The notes beneath the pieces were generated by a model, which was not told the origin of the DNA, ran no database searches, and was given only the letters and a program-made list of their open reading frames with translations. Below are positions 27,041 through 35,845 of a DNA stretch of 64,000 bases, piece after piece. A program made the translations under genes and the position numbers. Source of the DNA: Leptospira sp. WS4.C2. Lineage in GTDB: Bacteria > Spirochaetota > Leptospiria > Leptospirales > Leptospiraceae. How positions within the stretch are numbered: position 1 is the first letter of the stretch; every line of letters starts with the position of its first letter. The DNA is taken from the NCBI RefSeq assembly GCF_040833985.1, contig NZ_CP162139.1, forward strand, positions 3,258,501-3,322,500. Direction: 5' to 3'.

Positions 27041-28651
27041 TTACTTGTGGATTCGAGTGGCACCATAATAAGCAGAGATTGGTTTTAAATCTTCAAAACC
27101 AATCAGATTCACCTGCCCACCTCGTTCCTCATAGTCCCTTTTGAAACTTTGTAAAAACTCAATGGCAGAAAAACCGATCATTTTCACATTCTTATCAAAT
27201 TTAAGATCCACTCGTTCACCAGGTGTAATTTTTCTAAACAAAAGTTTCAACGAAATCATATTAGAAAATAACAAAGCTTGTTTTACATCTAAAGTATGGA
27301 CCTTGTTTTCAGATTTAACTGTGATGTCGGCAACAAAGATATACCGGAGAGGGACTCCAAAATAAATTTGAATCAAAATAGCAGTTACGATACCACAAAA
27401 AACACCGACTAACAAATCTTCAACGATCGTAATCACTACGGTCACTGTAAAAATGACAATTTGATCCCATCCCTTTTCATAGGTTTCTTTAAAAACATGA
27501 GGAGAAGCCAGTCGAATCCCGACCATAATCAAAATTCCTGCAAGTGATGCCAGAGGAATCCTGTGGATCAGACCTGGTAAAAGTAGAATAAAGAAAAGCA
27601 AAAAGAGTCCATGAAAAAAATTGGACCATCGGGTTTTGGCACCATTTTCCATATTGGCAGAAGACCTAACCACCTCCGCAATGATTGGTAGTCCACCAAT
27701 CCAACCTAAGAAAAAGTTACCCGCACCTTTTGCGACTAGTTCGCGATCCATATTTGATTTACGTCGATAAGGATCTGTATTATCAACTGCAGTTGCAGTT
27801 AACAACGATTCAATGCTTGCGATAAGAGCTATGGTAACTACCATAACCCAAAAGATTCCATCCTTCCATCTAGAAAAATCTGGAAAGGTAATCCCATCAT
27901 AAATATGGTCTGGCAAGTTAACTAATTTTTCAGGGCCAATTTTATAAGTTTGGTCAAGCAAAGTATAAGCATGTTCATCGGCTAAGTCAAAAACTATCCC
28001 AAGGACAATTCCAACTAACACAGCAACAAGTGGTGCAGGTAGTTTTTTCACTAAAGGATTTTTGATTTTAGCTAAAATGGCGATGATCACTATAGCAGAG
28101 ATTCCGATGATAGCCACCTCAGGATTCACGAAGGAAAAACTAAAAGGAATTTCTAAAAGTAATCCCCCAATCGTTTTTGCTTTGGGAGTAATTCCGAGGG
28201 CTACATAAAATTGTTTTGAAATAATGATAATCCCAATGGCCGCCATCATCCCATGTACAACTGAGATGGGAAAATAAACGGTTAAATTTCCAGCTTTTAC
28301 CAAACCCAGAATGACCTGAATGGCTCCTGCGATCACAATGGCCGCAAGTGTTAGTTCAAACCCAAGTTTTGCATCCCCACCACCTAATACCATGATCGAG
28401 TTCAATACAACAGCGATTAGACCAGCTGCCGGACCGTTAATTGTTAGGTGGGAACCACTTAACAAAGAAGCGATAACCCCACCCACTATTCCGGAAAAAA
28501 TTCCTGCCATTGGGGGTGCTCCCGAAGCAAGCGAGATGCCCAAACAAAGGGGCAACGCAATCAGAAACACAATAAAACCGGAAACAATATCCGATCGCCA
28601 ATTTTCTTTTAACCCGGGTAACCAATCTTTTGGTTTTTCTTTGTTGTTCAT
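27041..28651 (-). CDS. SulP family anion transporter (bicarbonate/sulfate type)
   Basis: Inner-membrane transporter of 536 aa with about 12-14 helices. The SulP core is clear (DIVSGFIVFLIALPLCLGIS, GSHLTINGPAAGLIAVV, PISVVHGMMAAIG) and a shortened STAS-like cytoplasmic tail follows (about 440-530, with DLKFDKNVKMIGFSAIEFL). SulP proteins move sulfate, bicarbonate or other anions; the bicarbonate type (BicA) fits its position near an SbtA homologue. A SD AGAGGA precedes the ATG. Substrate assignment is an inference. Confidence 0.87.
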   Translation of the reverse strand: MNNKEKPKDWLPGLKENWRSDIVSGFIVFLIALPLCLGISLASGAPPMAGIFSGIVGGVIASLLSGSHLTINGPAAGLIAVVLNSIMVLGGGDAKLGFELTLAAIVIAGAIQVILGLVKAGNLTVYFPISVVHGMMAAIGIIIISKQFYVALGITPKAKTIGGLLLEIPFSFSFVNPEVAIIGISAIVIIAILAKIKNPLVKKLPAPLVAVLVGIVLGIVFDLADEHAYTLLDQTYKIGPEKLVNLPDHIYDGITFPDFSRWKDGIFWVMVVTIALIASIESLLTATAVDNTDPYRRKSNMDRELVAKGAGNFFLGWIGGLPIIAEVVRSSANMENGAKTRWSNFFHGLFLLFFILLLPGLIHRIPLASLAGILIMVGIRLASPHVFKETYEKGWDQIVIFTVTVVITIVEDLLVGVFCGIVTAILIQIYFGVPLRYIFVADITVKSENKVHTLDVKQALLFSNMISLKLLFRKITPGERVDLKFDKNVKMIGFSAIEFLQSFKRDYEERGGQVNLIGFEDLKPISAYYGATRIHK

Positions 28652-28678
28652 AGGAAATGTCCTCTTTATCTAACTATC

Positions 28679-30235
28679 TTAAAATGGCTTTTTATTTTTC
28701 CGAAACTGGTTCGGATTCACACCGGATTGTTTTTTAAATTCTAGATAAAATGCAGATCTAGATCCAAATCCAGAAAGTTTACCAACTTCCGCAATATTGA
28801 GTTCTGGTTTTTCATTCAATAAAACCATGGCTTCTTTGATTCGGTATTGGTTTAACAAAGATGGGAAATTGAAGTTGTATTCTGAGTTGATCAGTTCACT
28901 TAACTGGTGGTAAGAAAGTCCCATTTTGGAAGCAATGAGTTCTTCATTACAATCTGGATCCAGGTATACTTTTTCTGAACCCAACAGAGTTTCAAGCTTA
29001 CTGCGAAACTCACTTTTATCTAACTTTGTTGTTAGAGATCTATATCTGGCTTTCGACTTATCTTTTTTCTCGTAATTCCGCAAAAACAAAAAAGAACCTG
29101 CGGTCAATAAGGGAAGATAGAATACAGCTGCATAAATGAAAAAAGGTTGATAAGGATAAAAATCAAAATGAAACAACGTCTTAAGGAAGACCGAAAACAG
29201 AAAAAAGAACCATCCAAATACATAAGCCCTTTCATCACTTTCTTGTTTTGTTAGCAAAGAATTATGAGTCTTAAAGAGATAGTATGCTGCTGTTCCAAAA
29301 ATAGATAATACTAAAAAGATTCTAAACTCATATACACGCGGATAAAGAGGGACGAGCAAATACAAAAAACCAGCAAACCCACCAATCCAAAAAAATACCT
29401 GTTTTGAAAGGCGATTCCTTACAAACTGATCAAAGGAAGCAAGATAGACAAAAAATATAAAATGGTTAATCGATAAAAATATATAATAAGAATGTCTGGC
29501 TAAGTTATTTGAATTTCCAAATATTGAAGCAAATTCCTTTCCGTGTACCGAATACACAAGTAGGAAGAACATTAAAAAGTGAACTAAGATCGATAGGTAG
29601 ACCTTTTCCTTTGATTTCAAATACTCTGCAATCGCCCACCCAAAAGAAACAATGCCCACCATAGAAAAAAATAAAAATGTTAAAAACCGAAACAAGACAA
29701 TGGAACGGTAACTTGCTGAGGAGACAGTTCGGATAGGAAAGTTTAAATCTTCATTAGATACTAGATAAATATAGAAGTAACGACTTTCTTGAGCTTTCAG
29801 TGTCACATTAAAATGAGGGAATGGAGAGAGTAAACCCATCCACTCTTCCCAAACATACCCACTATAGGATTCCACAATTTCCCCACCTGCACCTTCGGAA
29901 CAAAGTTCTACGAAGGGGATATTGATCCATTGGATCAGAATGCTGAAATAGGTATCCACTTGGCCGTCATTCATTAGCTCGACTCGAACCCATTGTCCCC
30001 CTTCTTCCCTCTTTCCCCTGAGTGAGTCCGCACTACGGTTCTCCATCCAGACCAAACTTCGCAAAGATTGGATGGATTCATGGCTGCAATTTTTGGGAAT
30101 TTCTGTCCGCTGAGGTACCAAAAATTGGACATTTCGGCTGATGTTCCGCCCATAGAAACTTTCCGGCTTCCACAAACACCCACCCAACCCTGTCAGGATT
30201 GCCAATAGGAGGGGGACTGCAGCCATTCGTTTCAT
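28679..30235 (-). CDS. Membrane-bound 7TMR-type AraC family regulator
   Basis: About 518 aa from ATG 30235, which begins a lipoprotein-like signal (MAAVPLLLAILTGLGGC). A longer reading to 30391 adds 52 residues without export features. Extracytoplasmic domain about 20-185, seven membrane helices about 195-400, then a cytoplasmic linker and C-terminal AraC HTH (about 415-515: YRIKEAMVLLNEKPELNIAEV, GFGSRSAFYLEFKKQSGVNP). It would bind DNA while sensing outside conditions. It lies between the SulP gene (27 bp downstream, same strand) and the divergent SbtA gene, so it probably controls anion or bicarbonate uptake. Confidence 0.85.
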   Translation of the reverse strand: MKRMAAVPLLLAILTGLGGCLWKPESFYGRNISRNVQFLVPQRTEIPKNCSHESIQSLRSLVWMENRSADSLRGKREEGGQWVRVELMNDGQVDTYFSILIQWINIPFVELCSEGAGGEIVESYSGYVWEEWMGLLSPFPHFNVTLKAQESRYFYIYLVSNEDLNFPIRTVSSASYRSIVLFRFLTFLFFSMVGIVSFGWAIAEYLKSKEKVYLSILVHFLMFFLLVYSVHGKEFASIFGNSNNLARHSYYIFLSINHFIFFVYLASFDQFVRNRLSKQVFFWIGGFAGFLYLLVPLYPRVYEFRIFLVLSIFGTAAYYLFKTHNSLLTKQESDERAYVFGWFFFLFSVFLKTLFHFDFYPYQPFFIYAAVFYLPLLTAGSFLFLRNYEKKDKSKARYRSLTTKLDKSEFRSKLETLLGSEKVYLDPDCNEELIASKMGLSYHQLSELINSEYNFNFPSLLNQYRIKEAMVLLNEKPELNIAEVGKLSGFGSRSAFYLEFKKQSGVNPNQFRKNKKPF

Positions 30236-30311
30236 CTGAATCACCAGTTTTGGCGCATTCTGTGCGCAAGGAAGCGATTTCGATGTTTGAAGAAATCTGG
30301 AAGGAATTATT

Positions 30312-30345
30312 TTTTGTCCAATTTTATGATTTTGGACAAAATTGG
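30312..30345. promoter_or_regulatory. Nested inverted repeats between the AraC-type regulator and SbtA genes
   Basis: Ten-bp arms TTTTGTCCAA / TTGGACAAAA (30312-30321, 30332-30341) with a 10-bp spacer. A second 8-bp dyad CCAATTTT / AAAATTGG (30318-30325, 30338-30345) overlaps it. The site lies in the divergent gap, 35 bp before the SbtA start codon. Candidate operator for the neighbouring regulator. Confidence 0.55.
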
Positions 30346-30379
30346 TGTCTAAAATGATGACAGCAAGAGGGTAGAAATT

Positions 30380-31366
30380 ATGGATTTCCATGCAGCACTC
30401 AACAACATCTTAAACCCACCGGTACTCTTTTTCTTTTTAGGAATGGGTGTCGTATTTTTTAAATCAGATCTACGGATTACAGAAGGAGTCTCCAAGTTCC
30501 TATCTCTGTATCTATTGTTCTCCATTGGATTCAAAGGTGGCCATGAACTATTTAAGTCTCCATTCGCGGAGGAACACCTACTGACACTGATTGCCTGTAT
30601 GTTCATGGCATGTTTTGTACCAATTTACTCTTACTTTATTTTTAGAGCAAAATTGGATCATGCGAATTCTGCCGCACTTGCGGGAAGTTTTGGATCCATC
30701 AGTGCGGTGACCTTTGTAACCGCAGGAGCATTCTTACACAGTTACGGTTATGAATACCAAGGTTTCATTGTGGCAGGAATGGCTCTTATGGAATCACCAG
30801 CAATCGTACTTGCGGTCATCATCGATCGATTGGGCAAAAAGAAAAGTAACGGGAATCAAAATGAAAAGATCCAATGGAAACAATTACTCCACGAAGCGTT
30901 CTTTAGTTCATCCGTTTATATTTTGATTGGAGCTTTGATTGTAGGTTATTTATCAGGGGAGTCCGGATGGAACACAACAAAACCATTCACGGAAGATATT
31001 TTCAAAGGACTACTCACCTTTTTCCTTTTGGATAAAGGAATTGATGCTGCAAAACAAATGCGTGAATTAAAGAAAGTAGGATTTTTTCTCGTAGGATCTG
31101 CGCTCATCATCATGTTGATTAACGTAGTCATTGCCATCCTTCTGACTAAAATCATCCAAATGCCGATTGGTGACGCTCTTATGTTTGTGGTATTGTGTGC
31201 ATCAGCATCTTACATTGCCGTGCCAGCTGCCATGAAAGAATCCATTCCTGAAGCAAACCCAAGTATTTACCTAACGGTTGCCTTATCGATTGTATTTCCA
31301 ATCAATATCATCATAGGGATCCCTTTATACTTTTACATTCTGAAAGTGATCACAGGAACCGTTTAA
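30380..31366 (+). CDS. SbtA-type sodium-dependent bicarbonate transporter family protein
   Basis: Membrane protein of 328 aa with about ten helices. The SbtA pattern is visible: an N-terminal NILNPPVLFFFLGM, the LYLLFSIGFKGG segment, the mid-protein repeat start (GLLTFFLLDKGIDAAKQMREL) and CASASYIAVPAAM near the end. In cyanobacteria SbtA imports bicarbonate with sodium; in heterotrophs it may feed carboxylases. No sbtB (PII-like partner) gene is next to it. SD GAGGG precedes the ATG. Together with the SulP gene it suggests a bicarbonate-handling locus. Confidence 0.87.
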   Translation: MDFHAALNNILNPPVLFFFLGMGVVFFKSDLRITEGVSKFLSLYLLFSIGFKGGHELFKSPFAEEHLLTLIACMFMACFVPIYSYFIFRAKLDHANSAALAGSFGSISAVTFVTAGAFLHSYGYEYQGFIVAGMALMESPAIVLAVIIDRLGKKKSNGNQNEKIQWKQLLHEAFFSSSVYILIGALIVGYLSGESGWNTTKPFTEDIFKGLLTFFLLDKGIDAAKQMRELKKVGFFLVGSALIIMLINVVIAILLTKIIQMPIGDALMFVVLCASASYIAVPAAMKESIPEANPSIYLTVALSIVFPINIIIGIPLYFYILKVITGTV

Positions 31367-31403
31367 ATAAAACAAACTTCACTTAAGGAAAAGGAAAGAT
31401 ATC

Positions 31404-33242
31404 ATGTATATTTCAAAAGGTTATTTCTATTTTCTATTGTTAGCGGTATTTTTACCGCTAACAGTTTCCATGGCTACTCCTACAGAAACACAAAATTCTG
31501 GAGAAACAATAGCAGTTCCTAAACCCTACGTTTCTTCTATGAAAGAGAAGGGAATTGATCCGGAATACAACCGCCATATGTTTGTAGAACCTGAATTATC
31601 CAAACATTCAGCAAACTCACAGCAATTTTGGTTAAACGATGTATTAAGATTTGGTTTGTATTTACGACCCAGACAAGAATCTAGGTACAATCTGGATTTT
31701 AATGCATCTGACAAAGGTTATATAGATAGAACCGTTCAAACGTCCTCGATTTATTTTATCTTTGACCCCAGTCCCTATATACAAGCAAAAGTAACTCTCC
31801 AAGATGCTCGTGTTTGGGGAGGCGAATCACCCGCTTCCTCTGGCGATATCCGGGCCAATTTTTTTAGCAACACAGCAGATATTTATTCTAAAAACCAAAC
31901 CAATGCAGTGTCCTTAAACCAAACAGGGATCAGGGAAGCTTTTTTGACATTAAACCAACTCCCACTTCATTCTAAATTACAGGTAGGACGACAAATTTGG
32001 GCTTACGGCGACCAACGAATGATAGGCGGTGGGAACTGGACTGTCAACGGGCTTTCCTTTGATGGAGTTAGGCTCATGTTTAACTACGACTATTTTAAAA
32101 TCCATTTTTTAATGGCAAGGCCCTACTGGACCCAAAGTGGAACCAATGGAGTCGTATCGGCTAACGATCCAAAACTAAATACTGCCGCCACTGGAACAGA
32201 CACAACCTTACTGGGAACCTACAATAGTTTTACCATTCCTGATTGGGTAACCTTAGATCTTTATAGTCTGGGAGTGGTTCGGAAATGGAAAAAAAATCCA
32301 ATCAATTCCGTTACCGGCCTTCCAGAGTCATCGAATGATGATCCCCTTGCAGCCAACAGAAGTAGACAAAACCAGAACTTAATCACCACTGGATTTCGTC
32401 TCACCAACAGAACCAAAGGAAACTTTCTTCCGGAAGGAAAATCTTGGGACTTCACATGGGAATCTGCCTTCCAAATGGGAACAAGCGGACGAAGGATCCA
32501 AGATCCTTATCTAAAAGAATATCTTCCTAACGAGTACGATAATACTAAAACCGAAAGAGAAAAGTATACAGGCCAAATGCATGTATTCCAAACGGGATAT
32601 ACTTTTTTCAAAAAACTAAGATTAGGTGGTCAAGTGTTGTATGCATCAGGTGATAAAAATAGGGCCGATGGTTCTGTATCCACATTCCAAACCCTAGCCA
32701 ATCCCAGGTTCGGAGTGATTCCTTATTTTAATAGTGTTGCCGGAATTTCAGAAAATATCAATGCACAAAATCTATATTCTAAATCAGTAAGTATCACTTA
32801 CCAAACAGAAACCTTTGGAGAATTTCAAGTTACCTACTTCCAAAATGATAAAGCGGAAAAACAAGATGCGTGGTATGCCATAAGTGGTGTCGCCAATTCC
32901 ACGAGTTCCCTCGGTGAAAAAAATACTTATCCTGTATCGTCTGACAAAGGCAGTACGGAAAACTATTCGAACAATTCCTATTCATCACCGTATGCATTAG
33001 GAAAACGAATATATACAGAAGTAGACTTAACTTGGCACGGGCAAATCAATGATTTTGTTTCCCTATGGATGGGCTTTGGGTATTTGAATGCCGGAGATTC
33101 CATCCGTAATTATCGAAATACCAAAATCCAATACAATTCCAGCACTCAATCCTTTGAATGGAACCAAAACTACCTACAAGGCAAAAACCAACTGGCTCGG
33201 GATGCTTATATGGCCTACGCTCAAATCAACGCTGCTTTTTAA
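31404..33242 (+). CDS. Alginate-export-type outer-membrane beta-barrel protein
   Basis: 612 aa: signal peptide about 1-24 (FLPLTVSMA), an N-terminal linker, then a beta-barrel that matches the alginate_exp family in its hallmark region (LQDARVWGG, REAFLTLNQLP, LQVGRQIWAYGDQRMIGG). It probably forms an outer-membrane pore for an organic anion or polysaccharide, but no alginate genes are near. It follows SbtA by 37 bp with an AGGAAAAGGA SD. A strong hairpin lies within the signal-peptide codons. Confidence 0.85.
   Translation: MYISKGYFYFLLLAVFLPLTVSMATPTETQNSGETIAVPKPYVSSMKEKGIDPEYNRHMFVEPELSKHSANSQQFWLNDVLRFGLYLRPRQESRYNLDFNASDKGYIDRTVQTSSIYFIFDPSPYIQAKVTLQDARVWGGESPASSGDIRANFFSNTADIYSKNQTNAVSLNQTGIREAFLTLNQLPLHSKLQVGRQIWAYGDQRMIGGGNWTVNGLSFDGVRLMFNYDYFKIHFLMARPYWTQSGTNGVVSANDPKLNTAATGTDTTLLGTYNSFTIPDWVTLDLYSLGVVRKWKKNPINSVTGLPESSNDDPLAANRSRQNQNLITTGFRLTNRTKGNFLPEGKSWDFTWESAFQMGTSGRRIQDPYLKEYLPNEYDNTKTEREKYTGQMHVFQTGYTFFKKLRLGGQVLYASGDKNRADGSVSTFQTLANPRFGVIPYFNSVAGISENINAQNLYSKSVSITYQTETFGEFQVTYFQNDKAEKQDAWYAISGVANSTSSLGEKNTYPVSSDKGSTENYSNNSYSSPYALGKRIYTEVDLTWHGQINDFVSLWMGFGYLNAGDSIRNYRNTKIQYNSSTQSFEWNQNYLQGKNQLARDAYMAYAQINAAF
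31438..31463 (+). other. Strong hairpin inside the signal-peptide coding region
   Basis: Perfect 11-bp arms TGTTAGCGGTA / TACCGCTAACA with a TTTT loop (31438-31448, 31453-31463), starting 34 nt after the start codon of the barrel protein gene. The coding constraint (LLAVFLPLTV) does not demand it, so it may affect early translation. No full T run follows. Confidence 0.55.
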
Positions 33243-33263
33243 CAAAAAACGTTCGATTTTTGT

Positions 33264-33305
33264 ATGGATTTGAATACCATGGAGGTCAGACTGATTCAAA
33301 TCCAT
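33264..33305. promoter_or_regulatory. 12-bp inverted repeat overlapping the TetR start codon
   Basis: Perfect arms ATGGATTTGAAT (33264-33275) and ATTCAAATCCAT (33294-33305), separated by 18 bp that contain GGAGG. The right arm includes AT of the TetR ATG (33304). Candidate autoregulatory operator, or an RNA hairpin affecting initiation. Confidence 0.55.
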
Positions 33306-33921
33306 GTTGGAAGCTTCAAACAAACAAAGACGGATTCGCAATAGCCTCTCTCGCGAGGAGATTAGAAACGTTTCCCTCCTGATTTTAAAAGAAGAAGGAT
33401 TGGACGGTCTCTCTATGCGAAAGATTGCCAATAGGCTCGGTTGCAGTGTCGCAAGTCCTTATTCCTATTATGAAAGCCAAATTGACTTAGTCCAGGATTT
33501 GATCAAATCAGGAGAGGACGAACTCCTTTCCATGCTTAAAAAAGCGAGCGCAGAAGTGGAAACAGGTTCCGCTTTTCAACAGTTAGCTGCCATAGCACGT
33601 TCCTATTTTAATTTTGCAAGCAACAACCGGGAATTACACAAAGTGATGTTTGTGACAGACTACGGTGGAGTGCACAGAAAAGCATTCCCACAATTACCAA
33701 AAAGTTATCGATTCTTTTTAGAAACGGTTCGGATTGGTTTTGAATCTGGCGAGATTCCCTATCCAAAAAATGAATACCCGGCAATAGCTCGTATGATGTG
33801 GAGTTGGATGTATGGTGTGATCGTTTTGGATATGACAGGTATGCTTCGCAAACGAAAAGGTTCAGGAAACCCCATAGAGGAAGGGATTTCCTACTTTCAA
33901 AAACTTCTTAGTAAAAACTGA
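33304..33921 (+). CDS. TetR family transcriptional regulator
   Basis: 205 aa: TetR HTH at about 15-62 (LILKEEGLDGLSMRKIANRL, SVASPYSYYESQIDLVQDLI) and a C-terminal domain with the WHG-type features (HKVMFVTDYGG, MMWSWMYGVIVLDM). It follows the barrel-protein gene by 61 bp. The GGAGG upstream is 18 nt from the ATG, unusually far, and the start lies in an inverted repeat. Targets unknown; the barrel gene or its own gene are the first guesses. Confidence 0.85.
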   Translation: MLEASNKQRRIRNSLSREEIRNVSLLILKEEGLDGLSMRKIANRLGCSVASPYSYYESQIDLVQDLIKSGEDELLSMLKKASAEVETGSAFQQLAAIARSYFNFASNNRELHKVMFVTDYGGVHRKAFPQLPKSYRFFLETVRIGFESGEIPYPKNEYPAIARMMWSWMYGVIVLDMTGMLRKRKGSGNPIEEGISYFQKLLSKN

Positions 33922-33965
33922 ACCTACCTATATTACGCGAAAAACACAATCCCTCCAAGTAACAC

Positions 33966-34724
33966 CTAACCTACGATTGGAGACACTTCGAAACCTTCAT
34001 TTTCATCATTTAAAACTTCTTCCGCTTCACCGGTAACCAAAATAGATGTTCCTTTATCTTTCAATCGAACGAGTTCACTGCGAATGTAATTGATTGTTTC
34101 AGGTGCGTCAGTCACTTCCCAAATTGGATTCCCAATAGACAAACGAATGGGTTTGTTCAAATTATAAGCATCCAAATACAAAGGAATGATTGGTAAATTG
34201 TATCGTTTACTGAGAACTACCATTCCAGGATAAAGTTTGCGACTCTTACGAAATCCGCGATACCAAGAACCCTCTGGAAAAATTCCAATCCCTAAATTTC
34301 CACGACCAATCCTACGTTTAAAATCTTTAATAGTAACAGGATCTGATTCACTTCGATTCAAAGGAATCAAATCTATGGATTTTACAATTCCTTTGACCAT
34401 TTGTTCTTTTCTATGCAACCATTTTCTTTTTTTTCCTTTATTGGGAATTCCAGAATCATAACTAGTAAGAGCGGTAGTATAAATTCCATAACGTTTAAGA
34501 ACACCACGAATCACAAAAGCATCGTAAGGCATCGTAATCGCTTTTAAAAATTTATTTCTGGGTTTGATATGGTTTGAAATAAAGATTATAGATTTACCAT
34601 TTAACTTTCGTAAGATATGATCATTTTGAATTTCAACTTTTTTGTTTCCGTACTTCAGACGCATTGGTTTTACCACAACCCACATAAGCACAAATCCGAT
34701 TGATCTTCCCACATAATAGAACAT
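33966..34724 (-). CDS. PlsC-like 1-acylglycerol-3-phosphate acyltransferase family protein
   Basis: Membrane-associated acyltransferase of about 252 aa from ATG 34724 (MFYYVGRS), chosen because AGAGGA lies 8 nt upstream; a TTG at 34754 would add ten residues. Family signs: a hydrophobic N-terminus, SIIFISNH at motif I, FPEGSW (motif III, FPEGxx) and NLPIIPLYLDAYN (motif IV). Motif I reads NHIKPRNK instead of NHxSxxD, so the usual catalytic Asp is not in place and activity is uncertain. Convergent with the TetR gene. Confidence 0.75.
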   Translation of the reverse strand: MFYYVGRSIGFVLMWVVVKPMRLKYGNKKVEIQNDHILRKLNGKSIIFISNHIKPRNKFLKAITMPYDAFVIRGVLKRYGIYTTALTSYDSGIPNKGKKRKWLHRKEQMVKGIVKSIDLIPLNRSESDPVTIKDFKRRIGRGNLGIGIFPEGSWYRGFRKSRKLYPGMVVLSKRYNLPIIPLYLDAYNLNKPIRLSIGNPIWEVTDAPETINYIRSELVRLKDKGTSILVTGEAEEVLNDENEGFEVSPIVG

Positions 34725-34884
34725 AAGTTTTCCTCTTAATTTGTAAGTGCCCAAAAATTCAATTTGGTTGCAAAAGTTTACCGAAGATTTTCGCTACAAT
34801 TCCAAGTCATCTCTGTTTCAAATAAAATACAGCCCCACTACCCTCACCCGCCCAGCTTTAAAAATTTGACAATTCCTCCGTTGA

Positions 34885-35030
34885 CTAAATCCTGGGAAAT
34901 ACCTTCTGGGAGGAAACAGGTGTAATTCCTGTGCTGACCCGCAACTGTAATCCAAATGAAAGTTTGGTGAGCCAGATCTTCCCCGTAAAGTTTGCCTCGT
35001 GGTTAAGGAACTTTACACACTGATTCCGAA
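34885..35030 (+). ncRNA. Cobalamin (B12) riboswitch
   Basis: Plus-strand leader with the conserved cobalamin core: a GGGAA... start, AGGTGTAATTCCTGTGCTGA and CCCGCAACTGTAA, then the stem TCCAAA/TTTGG, AGCCAGATCTTCCCC and a perfect stem GTAAAGTT / AACTTTAC (34985-34992, 35009-35016). Orientation and position place it in front of the lipoprotein gene at 35188. High cobalamin would be expected to reduce expression. Boundaries are approximate. Confidence 0.9.
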
Positions 35031-35051
35031 TGTCCTCCATTTGGTACAGGG

Positions 35052-35070
35052 GCCCCGAAGGCATCGGGGC
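35052..35070 (+). other. GC-rich hairpin downstream of the riboswitch core
   Basis: Perfect 7-bp arms GCCCCGA / TCGGGGC with loop AGGCA. No U run follows, so it is not a standard terminator. It is probably part of the expression platform or the loop partner for a kissing interaction with the aptamer. Confidence 0.5.
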
Positions 35071-35187
35071 ACCCGAAACAATCAAAAGCATTTCCTGTAT
35101 TTTAGGTATCAAATCAATGAGCCTAACGACAGTTTGTTTATAGTTGAATTGGAGTTCCCCTAAATCAAAACCATTTAGGAGCCTTCT

Positions 35188-35817
35188 ATGAATCGAACGA
35201 TCAAAACCACCGCTTTAACCTTTATTCTTCTCGCACAGATGGTTGCTTGCAGCACCGAAAAAAAAGTTTCTGAATCAGATGCTAATAATAACTTACTCGT
35301 TGGTTTACTCGCAGGAAGTGCACTCTCCACTTCTTTTTTATTAGATTACAACGGACAGTGGAACGCAGGTTTTACGTATGATGCCAATGGACAAATGACA
35401 GGAACTCCCAATGGCCGACTTATCATCGCAACCAATGCTGATGGTTCGGGAAGTATCATCTCTGGATATAACTCCAATGCAAATTACTTTGGAGGTGGTG
35501 ATACAACGTATAGAATCCTTTCCTTTGACAAATCAACTCGTAGACTCTACTACCAGAACACACCAGGTGGGAATAACTTTTCACATTCAACTTTCGGAAG
35601 AATCGATTACACACCAGTCACTACCACAGGATGTGAACTTGGTGCTTCGAAATGTTTTTACTTTTGTGAAGCAGTTTCCGGAAAGGCAACTCTGAGTGAA
35701 GTTCAAGCCAGTACTGTGACGAGCAACGCAACTAACTATGCAACCAATGGTTGCGGTGGATTTACATTCAGTAGAGCACTTTCAAGAACAGAAAACTCAA
35801 CTTGGACTGGACTTTAA
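35188..35817 (+). CDS. B12-riboswitch-controlled lipoprotein, unknown fold
   Basis: 209 aa lipoprotein; lipobox QMVAC with Cys21. The mature part is beta-rich with many Gly, Asn and Thr, and has a Cys-containing region (TTGCELGASKCFYFCEAV and NGCGGF) likely to form disulfides. SD AGGAG lies 7 nt before the ATG. It is the first gene after the cobalamin riboswitch and is followed after 28 bp by a second lipoprotein. A role in binding corrinoids at the cell surface is inferred from regulation alone; no known B12 protein family is recognised. Confidence 0.8.
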   Translation: MNRTIKTTALTFILLAQMVACSTEKKVSESDANNNLLVGLLAGSALSTSFLLDYNGQWNAGFTYDANGQMTGTPNGRLIIATNADGSGSIISGYNSNANYFGGGDTTYRILSFDKSTRRLYYQNTPGGNNFSHSTFGRIDYTPVTTTGCELGASKCFYFCEAVSGKATLSEVQASTVTSNATNYATNGCGGFTFSRALSRTENSTWTGL

Positions 35818-35845
35818 GAAATAGTTTCTTAAATTGGGAGATGTG

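Noticed and set aside
31404..33242. Alginate biosynthesis locus
   Set aside because: Only the barrel family name suggests it; no alg genes are near.
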